Assembly (NCBI GenBank): GCA_015350385.1
Contig: WNKI01000001.1
Span: 151,908 to 215,907 of the forward strand
Origin: Aculops lycopersici
Lineage: Eukaryota; Arthropoda; Arachnida; Trombidiformes; Eriophyidae
Direction: 5' to 3'
Length of the DNA: 64,000 nt
Made by a program: the position numbers and the translations under genes. How positions within the stretch are numbered: position 1 is the stretch's first letter; each line of letters begins with the position of its first letter. Below, in pieces: positions 31,458 to 43,400 of the stretch. The notes beneath the pieces are model-generated. The model was not told the DNA's origin. It ran no database searches and saw nothing but the letters and a program-made list of their open reading frames with translations.

Positions 31458-32972
31458 TGACGCCGGCCGAAGATAGCCAAGTTGGAAGCGCGACGAGCAT
31501 CAACTTGGAGGCGCGTGACTGCAGCCTATTGTATAATTTTCCCATTTTTGAATCAGCGTGAAATTGACTTCCCAGTTTCTCCTGGCTTCTGTTTCACATT
31601 CACGCAAAACAACACACACACACATAACTTCTCCTCCATTCGAATCCCCTCTAAACTGTTAAATTCTGTTATATCCTTTAGTTGGTTGTAACGCAGCGAT
31701 GAGAGTGGAGCCTACATTCTTATCAATTGTCTTTCATCATTGACTTACGTGATGCTCTTTGGCAAATTTGTTACAAAGTATCTGTGTTAAAATTCGAGGC
31801 GTCCGGTCAAAACAGAGAGCTCAAAGTGGTCGTCCCCTGCAAACGGATGCAACCAACGGATCTGACGCTAGCAACTAAATCTGACGCAAGCATCATTATC
31901 GGGCGACCATTCAATTTGTTCCCGATTTGCCAGATTCAGTGCCAAGGAAGCGGATCGAAAATGGGTTTCAGCGAGTTGCTCACTTTGCTTGGCTGGCGGA
32001 CGTCGGAAGCTAATGGCGACAATAACATCGAGAAACAAGAGCAACAACAACGACGACGACAGTGACAACGACAGCGACGGCGTCAACGACAACCAGAGCA
32101 ACCAAAAGCCCAACAACGTCGACGATTTGTCTTCGTTGTCGCTGCTCTTTAAGTGGCTAACGAGCGCCCGAGTCGCAGGTAACTGCCAGGCTGCCATTTC
32201 ACTTAGCCGCGCACCAGTTGGCCAGAGGTAAAGAGAAAAGAGCAAAGAGGCGACTCCATTTCTCGTTGCTCTCGGGGGCGCAGGTCGAATTGATTTCTCA
32301 GTTGCGCAACAAAACAAAAACAAGAGCGAGAACAAGTGCGAGGCGCGAGCTGCAAAGTGGAAAAACTCATCAATCTTCGAGGTTAAATAATTCATCTGCT
32401 CGGTGGAATGATCGTCGGCCAGTCGGTATTTTGGAGTGTTAAACTTTCAACTTGCAACCGAAAGTCAACAATCCAAGTCCCAGGTGGTTGGGGGCTGAGT
32501 GGCCAACTGAATGGGTGACCTGCTAGCGCCGCCTAGCGACTCAATTGCATGCAAATTGGTGGCGTCGGCAGGCGAAAGCTGCGCCGTCTGGTGTTGTGCA
32601 TGGAAATTTCCTTTCTTGAACACTCGGACCGGTAGATGGGGCGTCGCTCGAGTTTCGGCCCCAAGAGGTGAGGGCCGCGAGTCGGCGCATTCAATCATCT
32701 AGCGCGAGACCCAAGGAGCCAGGCGATCGATTTGCAAGCTCATTGTGCCGCGCTTACCGTGAATTCAATGGCCAAGTGGACGAGAAAGAGAAGAGTGTTT
32801 GTTGATTTTGTTGCTGTTTTTGTTGTTGACGTGCCAAGCTGTTTGTCTGAGGCGAAGTTGTATCGCTCCAAGCCACTCGACGATCAGTCCAATCAAACGG
32901 AAGCTCCAAGTTCATGACAAGCAACAAACCAAGACTAAAGGCAAGAGAGAACAAGCAAAAATCAAGTCGCAC

Positions 32973-33486
32973 ATGAGAACTAGAGGAAAACTGCGAGTTC
33001 AGATGGAGGGTTGCGCGCAGTGGGGGCTGTTGCTGCTCCTATTTGGGCTCCAACTTGTCGCATCGAAATACCAGCAACTCAACTACTACGACGCCAGCGC
33101 CTCGTCGAGTTCCTTCGGCGAGCCAGTCTTCCGTTTGGAGCCAGCGCCAAATGTGATCGAGTTCTCAAATTTTAAGGGACTTAGTATTCCGTGTCTCGCT
33201 TCCGGTTGGCCGAGACCACAAGTGATCTGGTTTGCGGGCTCCAATTGCCTCGAACAGAGCAACTTGGGCGGCGACTTGGGATCCCAGCAGCAGTCTCAGG
33301 ACGCGCCACGCCCCATTGGCAACCTGACCGGATTGCGGGTGATACTAAATGGCGGCCAAACACTGAAGCTGCTCCCCTTTGCCGAGTCCGACTTCCGGCA
33401 AGAGGTGCACAACACAGAGTACAGGTGTGTGGCCTTCAATCAGCTCGGCGCCATTCACAGTCGCAGTGTGCAAGTCCAGGCGACAG
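32973..33486 (+). CDS. Dscam: Dscam-like exon 1: signal peptide and Ig1
   Basis: 171 codons plus one base. The Ig cysteines are in LSIPCLASG and EYRCVAFNQ, the core Trp in PQVIWFAG. Donor ACAG|gtaagt. A second Met (33003) immediately precedes the hydrophobic core and may be the real start. Confidence 0.88.
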
Positions 33487-36400
33487 GTAAGTAGAGGGAG
33501 CGAGACTATAACGAGCGAATCTTGGTGTTAGTGGGTGTCGATGATCGTAAACTTTACTAGAGTCGAGTTGTTGTCGTTGTCTTTTTACATCCCTCTGTTC
33601 GTCTTGGCAGAACAGAGGGAGTGAGTTACATTACGAGAGTTGAGCCTTAGTTTGTTCTGATGTGAGTCTAAGTGAGCGAGTGGGGAGTTAATATTGTCGC
33701 GGCGTCGGGAATGAGATGCGAGCAAAACGGGAGCGAGAGAGATAATCGGCGTGCGGCGAGCTGGCGGGAAACAATAGATATGAGCGGATACGGAGCACGA
33801 GCCAACGAACGCGCGCCTAGCCCAAACAGTCGTGTGTTGGTGACATTCGAGACGACAACTAAGGCGTCGTGTTTCTATCCATTGTTTTTGTTGTTGTTGT
33901 TGTTGTTGTTGTTGTTGCTGTTGTTGTTATTGTTATTGGTGTAGTGTCGCCATCCAGTTCAGTTGTCGTTACTCTTGGCGGCTGCTGCTGTTACTGTTAC
34001 TGTTTCAATTTCGGTTGCTCAAGTCACTGGCACTTGTCACTTCTTGTTTCCTTTCCTCTTGTTGCGGTTGTTCCTCTTCCGGTTGCGTCCTCCACTGCCA
34101 GCCGCCGCGGCCGCCGACGAGGAGCCAGCTCGCTGTTGGCCCTCCTCCGTCTTGTCACCAGATTGCTCCAAGCCCTCGTTCTCCTCGTCCTCCGCCGACG
34201 AGCCGCAACCCGACGAACGGCCCGAAGTCGACTGCTGGTCTTGGTCGGCGATGGGCGGTGTTAGCAAACCGGGAGGCGACGCCTCGCCACTTGCGCTCGA
34301 CTCCACCGACTGCTGGCTCGATAGAGTAGGCGGTTCCGTTCGGACAAGAGGGGACTTGGCCCGCTCCTCGCTCACCTGGCCTCTTGGGTCTCTCCGTTCA
34401 ATGTCGTCACTGTTGAGCTCGAACTCGCGTTGCTCACTTTCGTCGAGTGCCGCTGAGCTCGGTGGCTCTTTCTCCTGAGCTCCAGTGCTTAGTTCTTCCC
34501 CGTCCTCAACCAGTCGTCTAGCCACAGTTTCCAATTCAAAGTCAGTGGGCAAACTCGCCACATTTGTGGCCACCTCGGACTTGTCGGTCTCAAGAGCGGC
34601 ACCTCCCGATGAGTCCTCGTCTCTCATGCTCACGACGGCGCCCAAGTTCGACGAGTCCGTGTCCAACTCCAGCGAAATCTCGGACCGGCCACCGAGTGAC
34701 GGTCGGGGTACATCCTGTTGCCTTTCGGGAGCCCACGAGGAGTTGGTCTCATCACCCGGAACCGCAGCCGACGAGTCTTGCTCCAAGGCTGCACCAACAC
34801 TTTGCAACTGGTCGCTAAGCTCGCTGATGGCCAACGAGGCCGCCTCGTCCACTGTGCTCTGCTGAGCCTCAACCAGGGCACCTACTTGCTGCTCCACCTG
34901 CTTCACTGTGCTCTCCGTCTCGGTGGTTGTGAACTCCTCCATCGAGGGGGCACCTCTGATGGCCACACCTTCTTTTCCTCCTTGGCCCGCAACTTCGGTG
35001 CCGAGCTCAAGTTCCAGTCCCTCCATCTCGCCGCTTCCTCTGTGTCGCGAGCGACTTTGCCTCCGCTCGCCCACTAATCTACCCGCTAGTTCCGCCTGTC
35101 GCTCTTCCTCCTGACTTGTAGTCAACTCCTCGATTGCCTTCTGCGGTTGGAGGGAAGCCTTTCGTCTTGCGTCAGCCTCACTGCTTGAATCTGCCTGCTC
35201 GCTGGCCACCGAGGCAGCTAGAGTGTCGGCTGCCGAGCTGGATGGCTCAGCTTCCGGTTCGCCTAGTCCGTTGCTCGCTAGCTCGGCATCCACTTGATGC
35301 TGCTGATTCGGCGATCGGTTACGATAGGGCGAGTTTTTTCTGGTTCGGTAGCCGCGGAATGCCGATTGGATGCGGATCGCCGCCACCTCCTCCGACTCGA
35401 GCGAGTCGGATGCGCGTCCATCAGGGAGACTGGTGGTTACTGTAACTCGCTGCGAGTGTCCATTGGTAGTTGTATTGTCCTGTTGATACTGTTGCTGTGC
35501 CTCCTGCTCATGGTGCTCTTCGGCTAGAGGTTCCGGTTCAGCTTGTTGCTCGCTAGAAGTTAGATCCACGGAACCCCTTGCCTCAGGTCTAGCCAGCGCA
35601 GTTTCTTGCTGAACCTGGCGCTCGGATCTCGTGTGCAGCACAGTGGCCATCATTTCGGCGGGCACTTTTGCTAGATGGTCCACAATGTCAATGGAGGCCG
35701 AGGCTAGCATGTCACAGTTGAGGTCGATACTTGCGGCTGCCTCGCTGAGAGCCGGCGACATGGATCCTCTTGTGTTTGCCGACGGTGAGGCCAACTGATC
35801 GCTTACTTGCGGTGCGGCCGGACTTGACGTCGAGCGGGTTGCTAGAGGCGAGAGCTTGCGCTTTTCACGCAGACCACCCTCTGTAGGTGGCGGTCGTTGG
35901 TCGCTGGTCGTCGGTGGCGGTGGCGGCGGTGTCTCGGCATCCTCAGCGATGGACTCGAGACGTGGACTTGGCGTTGCTGATGCCGCTCCCGTCGTCGTTT
36001 CCCGCTGACTTCCTGCTAAAGGGTGGGAGTTGGAAACAAAATTGATTAGTCTTGGTCCATCGCCCGACGCTCAGGTAACCACTCAACTCGCTTCGCGTTC
36101 GCTGGGCACTGGCTACTTACAGGCCAAGGGAAGCGGCGCCGGCACACTGAGACTCTGGCCGCCTCTGAGCGCCTTGCGTGCTGCGTGGCCTCGCCAGGTG
36201 GCCTGAATCTTGATGGCTGCCTCTTCGTCGGTCGACTGCTTACCTGCTTGCGATTGTTGTTGGCGCTGGCTCTCCGCAGCGGCGGCCTGTTGCACGTTGG
36301 CTGCATTCTCCACCAGAGCCGCGTACTCGGCACTATCAATCGACTCGCCCACCGGAATTGTCTCTGGCCTCGTGGGCTTCGGCTGGCTGGTGCTCGTTTG

Positions 36401-37428
36401 GTCAGCTGCTTTAGTTTAGTTTAGTTGAGGCAACTTTAGTTAGCTAATTGGTTCATGTTCTGCAGGAGATATCTAATTTGAACAAGCAAAGAATGACTTA
36501 CCTTGTTGCTGAGTCAAGTTGCGCGACTGACTGCATTGAGTAAACCGCTTGATGACACGCGAATACAACTGACCCATTGCGCTAGAATCGCTTGGTCTCT
36601 ATATCTATCTCTGTCTCTGTCTTTGGGGTCAGCCGGTCAGTTGGGTTGTTTTCAATGGAGTCTTCTGTTGCACTCTCAGTCTGATTGCGCTCCGATTGGA
36701 TTGTTGCAAGAATATTGGCGAGCCTCCAGTTGGGTTGCAATTCTTTTTAGACGCTTCCCTTGTTCCTGTTGCTGCTACAGTCAATTAGTAAAGCAAAATT
36801 TTTTTCTCCCTCTAATGTTTAAAAACAAGTATTGACACATTGAATAAATTTGCCACTCGCTCGATTGGCTAAGTAAATATTGCAAAGGGAGACTCAAGTC
36901 GCTTCGTGGTTGTGGGGCGAGAGGAGATTTTTGTTTTTCTTGTTACGGCTGCCAGTTGCTCGCTCGGTCCCAGAGTCTTTCCGCCGTTGAGTTGCAGAAT
37001 AGATGAAGGTGATGCTGCGTTTCCACTGTCTCCCCCACCGAGCGGCAGCCCCACTTGTGCATAAGCTTGTTGCTTCGCGTTGTTTCCTCGGAAGCTGGCT
37101 GGCAGTGGAGCGGGCTGCGGGGTACATAGCTCCGTTGTGCTCGTTGCCCCGAGGAAGCGAGCGAACCGACGGCTGCCATGCGGTTTGGAGTGAGCGATGG
37201 ATCGAGCAAGAGCCAAGGAAGACTCGACTAACAGACTGACTGACTGACTAACTGACTGGATACCGCCGGGCGTCGTGCTCGCTGGCGGCTGTTGCCTCGA
37301 CCTCAATCTCTGGCCGAAATCTACGGCGAAAAGTGGAGATTGGCGTCGGCAGTGGAGATGCTTTGGTAGCTTGCTGGCAGTAGAAGGCGTGTGTTACGTA
37401 AGCGCGTCGCTAGGCAGACGTGTAATTG

Positions 37429-37459
<31 letters not shown>

Positions 37460-40400
37460 AGCAATGTGAGTGCAACTAAAAGCTTGCCGAGGGGAGAAGT
37501 CGCATGTTACGCAAGGCGACGTTCAAGGTGCCGCACTCTGGCCGCCCGTCGCCCTTTTTGCATCCATCTCTCGCTGGTCAAGTTCAGGAAAAAGCCGGCC
37601 ACATTCCGGCCGAAGGAATGGAGTTTTTTGTTGCTGTTACTGCTGCTGTCGTTGTTGTCGTCGTGCTCGTTGTCGCTAGAGTCACCAAAGCCTCACGAAG
37701 CTCGCGACTCAACTCGAGCCACAATTGATGGTTGCGTAATTGGCGCTCGCAGCGCCCCGCCGAACTCTCGCCACTGGAGCAAGCAAACGAGCGCCAGTTG
37801 CGCGCGAATTCCATTTCCGCTCCTGATTTATTCAGCTAACTAATCTCCTGGGCCTCAAGCGCTCCACTTCCGTCGGCGCAACTCTTTTAAAATTCAATTC
37901 AATCAACTGGCTGCCGCTCCAGTCGCAAGGGCAAAAAATCCGCCCATTTGCCACTCGTGACTCGCTACTTGTTCCAAGAAATCGCCTGTTTGTCTTTGTA
38001 ACTTAGAATCACTGACACTTTCAACTCTAGCTGTCTCCTCTTCTACTATAAACTCCATTGTCCTTTCTCCTCGGCTAAACCAACAATGCTAACCTGCGAG
38101 CCGCAAAGACAAGAGCTCAGATTTGCATGGGCAAATTGAATTTCGATGTAACTTTTGCTTCGGTCGCATGGTGCTCGTCGTCGAGGTTACGTCGCGCTGC
38201 TTGTCGTCTTTGGCGAGTCTCTCGAGAGTCGAGTCTTGCCAGAGTCTTGGGCTAATGCAATTTGGCGCCGATCGCTTTTTCATGATTCGTGCGCCAGGAA
38301 CAAGCTGCAAGAGTTGCTCTGGCTCCGAGTGGCTCGTTACGCAACCGCAGGCCGTCAAGTAGCGCCGCGCCTGTTATTACGATTGTGATGCAAATTATTG
38401 CCGCCTCTGGTCTCTTTTCGCGACACTGAGCAAGCCGAGCGAACCGAACCAAACCATCGACTGGTCGGCTCGGGATTTCCGCTCGAGTTTCGGGCTAGAG
38501 GGGCTGGCTGGCTTGGTGGCTGAATCGGGCCCAAATTGGCGGCTCTTCGCTCGTCTGGAGCCGACGAGATAACGTGGCTCGCGCATCTTGCACCCCCAAG
38601 CAGAGAACCGCAATGCCAAAGTCCAAAGTCTAGAGTCCGAGGCGAAGAGCTGGAGACCAAAGAGAGAGCTCGGCGCAAAGGGCACAGTTAGCCAAGCAAC
38701 AACTTTGCTGCTGGCTCACGACGAACCGTTTGGGCGGAAGATCCAACCAAACTCGCTACTTTGCTCCTATTTTGCCCGCTGCTCTCGTCTCACTCATACC
38801 AGCGCCAGCGCAATAAACTCACCAACTTCCGCCTAAACGGCCAATTGGCGCTCGTGGGAGTTGCACCAATGAAGTAGGCGTGGCTCGCTGAGCCGCTGGA
38901 TTTGCATCGGAGTGGTGGCAAGTTGAATTGGTGGCGACGGTTGCGATGGTGTCGCCATTTCGCCAGTTTGAGTTGGATTGAGATTGGAATTGGGATTCGG
39001 ATTGGGATTGGAATTGGGTTCGAGATTTGGATTCGGATTCGGATTGGGATTCGAACTAGAGCTCGAGTTGTTAGGCGCGCAAATCCAATGAGCAGCCAGC
39101 CAAGTAGCTTGCCAATTCCAAGTTGGCCGACTCGCAATTGGAGCTCCAGCGGGAAGCGGATGTGCCGCTTCACAAAAGCCACCCAAAGAGAAGGAGACAA
39201 CGACGATGACGACGATTGCCAAGACCACGACGACGTGACAGTGGAGCCAGTTCTAGGCCAAAATGACGATTAGACGTCGATGAGATTCCGTTTGCTTTGT
39301 TTTCTAATCAAAATCGTCGCCGGCCATCGACACGTTTCCTTTTCTCGAAGAAAGAGATCGAGGGAGAAAAATAGCAAGACGCGACAGGATCAGCAGTCGG
39401 CAGTGAGCACCTAGCAGTCAGTTGGACAAAAGTGGCCACCAGTTTGCACGTCTCCCTGGTGCGCCGCTCACCTGCTTATTGAATCATCATCTCGGCGTCT
39501 CCCTGGTGCCAGCGCCGAACGCTGGACGTCTCGATTTGCACGCCTCCAGCTAGAAGCGCGCTGGCGAGTCAAGTGGCCGGTTGGTGCCGTCACAACAGTC
39601 AGCGGCATAAAGAGGCGTCGCCCAAAATGGGAAATTATTATTTCCATTTCGGGGCCAAGAGGAAACTGCGCGCCCAGCGAACGGAGAGACGGAAAGATAT
39701 TATTATGATTGAATTAGCGCCCCGGCAACCGGAAGCGGCGAGCCCGACGCAAGACGTTCAAGTTTGCCGACGTAACGCGTGGCCCGGCGCGTCAACAGGG
39801 CGGCAGGTTTGGCGAGCGACCGCCGTTTGCTCGGGTCCCAAGTGGCCCGCGAGACTGCCGGCAAGGTGCGTGGATTCTGCAGTCCACCTGCGAGATTGTT
39901 GCTTGCAGATGCAGTCGCAACAGCGGCTATGGTAGTGCCAATACCAATGGCAATAGCAACAATACACAAGAGCTGCCAGCTAATCGGCCGCTCAATCCAT
40001 CATAATCTGATTCGCATCTCGAGTGTTGGGTGGCCAGAGGATCCAGCGCACACGACAGAAGCCGCAAATCCTCGCTTACGCAACACAAACTCACCCAAAG
40101 GCCATCGAGAGGCCGGAAGTGGCGGGCAGCCGTCGACGCACCTGCGCTTCTGTCTCCGTTATTGCCTCTCAGTTTGCTTTTAGTTTGTTTGTTCAAGTTT
40201 GTTTCTCTCTTTCTTTTCTTTATGTGATGTGTGGGGCGGGTGCAACGTCGACGGCAAGGGAAACGCCAGCACCAACCACCTCAACTGCGACGCTATACTT
40301 GCTATTCCCATGGCTTACTCTTGCTCGACACCTCAGCCTGCTCACCTGAGAATTGATCGCCCGCTTGGCTGAGAGCAACGGGCGCAAATCAAAATTTCGC

Positions 40401-43400
40401 CGAGTGTTTTAGCCGCAAGAGTTTGATTTATTAACCGGCGGCCGCGCATTTGGGGGGGGGGCGAGAGACAGAGGCTCGATTAGTGGGTAGCCGCCAGCGA
40501 AGTGGCTATCGGTAACGTAGCCGTGTCGTTGTCCGATGGCCAATGAGTGTCTTGCTCTCAGTGGGTGCAGTTTCTCGTGCATCGTTCCGATAAACTCGTC
40601 GAGCCGCGCGAAAACACTTTGTCACAATTCAATTGGATTAACGGCGGCAAAGCTGCGGAACTGCAATCGCCTCAGTTGGCCATCAATTAGACGCCTGCGT
40701 GGAGCTGATAATCTGGTTGCCAGTTGCGGTTCGCTTACCTCGTTTGCTTGTTATGTTGCGCGAATTACACGAGACGCCAACTGATCGAGTTCACCTGCCA
40801 GTCGAGTGGATTATCGCGTCTCCAGCTGGCCCGTCGCTTGGAATGACACTCCTTCGTTCGCTTCCAACAAATTCATCTGTCTTGATCGCCGTCGACTTCC
40901 GGTGGCTCGAAGCAGAAGCTCGGGTGGAGTTGCGTTGCCGTAGGAGAGGCGCAGTAACAGATCTAGGCGACACACTGACATTCCAATTTGCCTGCCAGCG
41001 GGACACACAATCTCAGGCTAAGGCTAACGCTCGAGCTTTAACGACCGAAAGCCAGTGGCCAGTGGCTCACCTGTCGGTCGGCGGACATGCAAATTGATTG
41101 TGTTTGCCGGAGATCGACAGTCGAATTTGGGGGCGAGTGGCAGAGCTGGAGGACGATTCGTCCATCTGGCGCCCGCTTCCGGCTAATGAATGCGCGTCGG
41201 GTAATCGTCGTCCCGCTCACTCGTCCGCTGGCTCACCCGCCGAAACTCCAATCGTCCGACTAAACTGGCAATCCTATGCGTTTCTCCCTCTCCCTCTCTC
41301 CCTTTCCCCTAACCATCCGAGCAAAACGACCCGACGGTTAAAGTGTCTATAGTAGTATCGTTGGCCTTCTGGCTGAAGCTCGCTTGCTCGTCAGCCGAAA
41401 TCTCGACGGCCACTTGCCTCTGAAACTGGCACTATTGCCACTGCTGCCTCTGTTGCTGCTGCGGGCGCCGAGATTGCAAAGCTCGAGCCCATAATTCACG
41501 CCACTTCCGCCCGCAGCCCAGCAAAGTGGCCAATGGGAGCAACTGAAATTGAATGGGAAGCCAATTGAATGGCCGACCGTTTGGCTTTACGACCAGCAAG
41601 CCAAAGGATTGAGCGCCAACTTGTTAGCATCTCGCTTTCCCCCTTCGTCCAAAGCAGTGAGCCAGAGTGACAAAGTGAAGCCACCCGTTTGCTTGCGGCT
41701 CGTCACTCGCAAATCGCAATTCGCGACTCAGGATACACGATACACGATACACAGAGCGCCTTTTTGTTTCTCGATCTGAATTCGTTGGCTCCGCCGGCCG
41801 GAAGTGGGAAAGCAGCACCTGAATTGCAGCCGGTTGCCTAACTGACTCTATGTTATCCTCTGTGAGTTTGGAAGCGCAAATGGCTCGCATCCACCATAAA
41901 TCTTTTGCCCCGCTTAGAGTTTCAAGTTTTATCTCGTGGAACCAAATGCATCGAACGCCAGCATCAACAGCAAACACAAAATTGTCGCCGGTTTTATCTC
42001 GAGCGCCAAGTTTAAACTTTTATTGCCCAGTTGCCGGTGGCCAGTTGAGTTCGTTGCTCGCTGCTGATACCGGAACTCGAACATCGCGAATCAATCGGCG
42101 AAATTACGATTACGCCCAAAAGGAAGACAAAAAGACGGACGCCGATCGAGGGAGGACATTGAAAATTCGCGCTCGAGATGAGCTCTAATTGGTGGACTGC
42201 TCTTCTTGTCCACTTTACTCTCGCGGAGACTTCCGTCTCTCGCTCGCCATAGAGGAAGTGGAGTGAATACAAACTGCTCCTTTTCTTTTCTCCTTCCATC
42301 TCATCCAATTCCAAAAGACTCGCGGCCTCGATGTGGCCCAAGGGACGCGAGCGGACTGGCGGCGAGCAAACGCCGCCAGTCACCTGATCGCGCGCAACGA
42401 AGACTCGACTTAATGAACTCGCCTGGCCGGAAGTCGCGCAAGAGGCCGGCCGAAAGTTTGATCTAAATAAACTTGACTCGGTGGCTGCCACTACTGCGAC
42501 TGTTTCTGCAAACACAACTACAGAAGCAGCAACTGTAGCAACGAGGAACAAAGTGACGACTCTAAACTGGTGGGCGGCGGGACAATTGGAACGGAAGCGG
42601 CCAATGAGCGGGAAGGAGATGAGAGTTGCCAGTCGTGGTGGTGGTGATTGTTGTGCTCGTCTCTTGTTTGGTTTGTCGGGCTCTCCGCTGAAGGTGGCCA
42701 AGCGAGAAATAGAAAGAGAACGGGGAACTGGAGCTGGCAGCAAACTCGGCCGGCGACTTGCGGTTTTGAGTTGCCGCCGGCCGAATGGAAAATTGAAACT
42801 AACTTTCCATTTTTGTTGCCACTTTTTCTAGCTCTGTCTCTCTTCTCTCGTGTCAAGGGTACAAAAGTGAGTTTGTGAAAGTTACGAAACATTTGAGCAA
42901 AACACAAAACAACAAACCGAAGGGCGAATTAAATGACACATCTAGTAGCGACTCGGCTGACGTGCGTTTCAGAGTTTGGCGAGATCTCTTTTTGGAAGTA
43001 GAAGTACAAGGGAGTAGCCGCAATGACAACCAAAGTTGTCCATGTTGTTCTAGTTCACTATTTACTCTTAACTCAACGACTCAACTCATCCCGGCCAAAC
43101 TCAACCCAACTCCCTCTCCAACCAGCCAGACGAGACGAGACGAGACAACGTAACACAAAACTACGCTAGACTAAAACAACACCAAGCTTGCCGACTTCCG
43201 GTGCGGGCAAGCCGGCCAATTGATCAACGTCACTCGGCCAGTTGAGTCCGCGGGCAACGGAAGTGGACTGAGCCGATCGATCAAAGTCGCGACTTGATAC
43301 TCGAGTTAGACTATTACCACTGCACCAGAGCTACTTATGCGCCCCCATTCAAATTGGAACTTTTCTTTCCTTTGAACTCTTCCTCTCGACGGGTGCAAGC

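Larger units (their letters stand above)
24988..32972. other. Large intergenic region between unc-4 and the Dscam-like gene
   Basis: About 8 kb with no coding region I can support on either strand: the longest frames (for example 25819-26250 plus, 31868-32395 minus) lack domains and are compositionally biased. No transposon ends, no rRNA or tRNA gene recognised. Contains several microsatellites, listed separately. It must hold the promoter and leader of the Dscam-like gene near its right end. Confidence 0.6.

Noticed and set aside
31630..31650. TTCGAATCC resembling a tRNA T-loop box
   Set aside because: No matching A box, acceptor stem or anticodon arm around it.
31868..32395. 175-residue minus-strand frame
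   Set aside because: Ser/Leu runs derived from a GAC/AAC repeat on the other strand; no domain.
40699..41097. 132-residue plus-strand frame with a beta-strand-like stretch (VELRCRRRGAV)
   Set aside because: Considered as an extra Ig-like exon of the Dscam-like gene, but it lacks the Cys-Trp-Cys spacing and suitable splice sites.
42012..42743. 243-residue minus-strand frame in Dscam-like intron 1
   Set aside because: Long but without domain, signal peptide or conserved pattern; GC-rich non-coding DNA gives such frames by chance.
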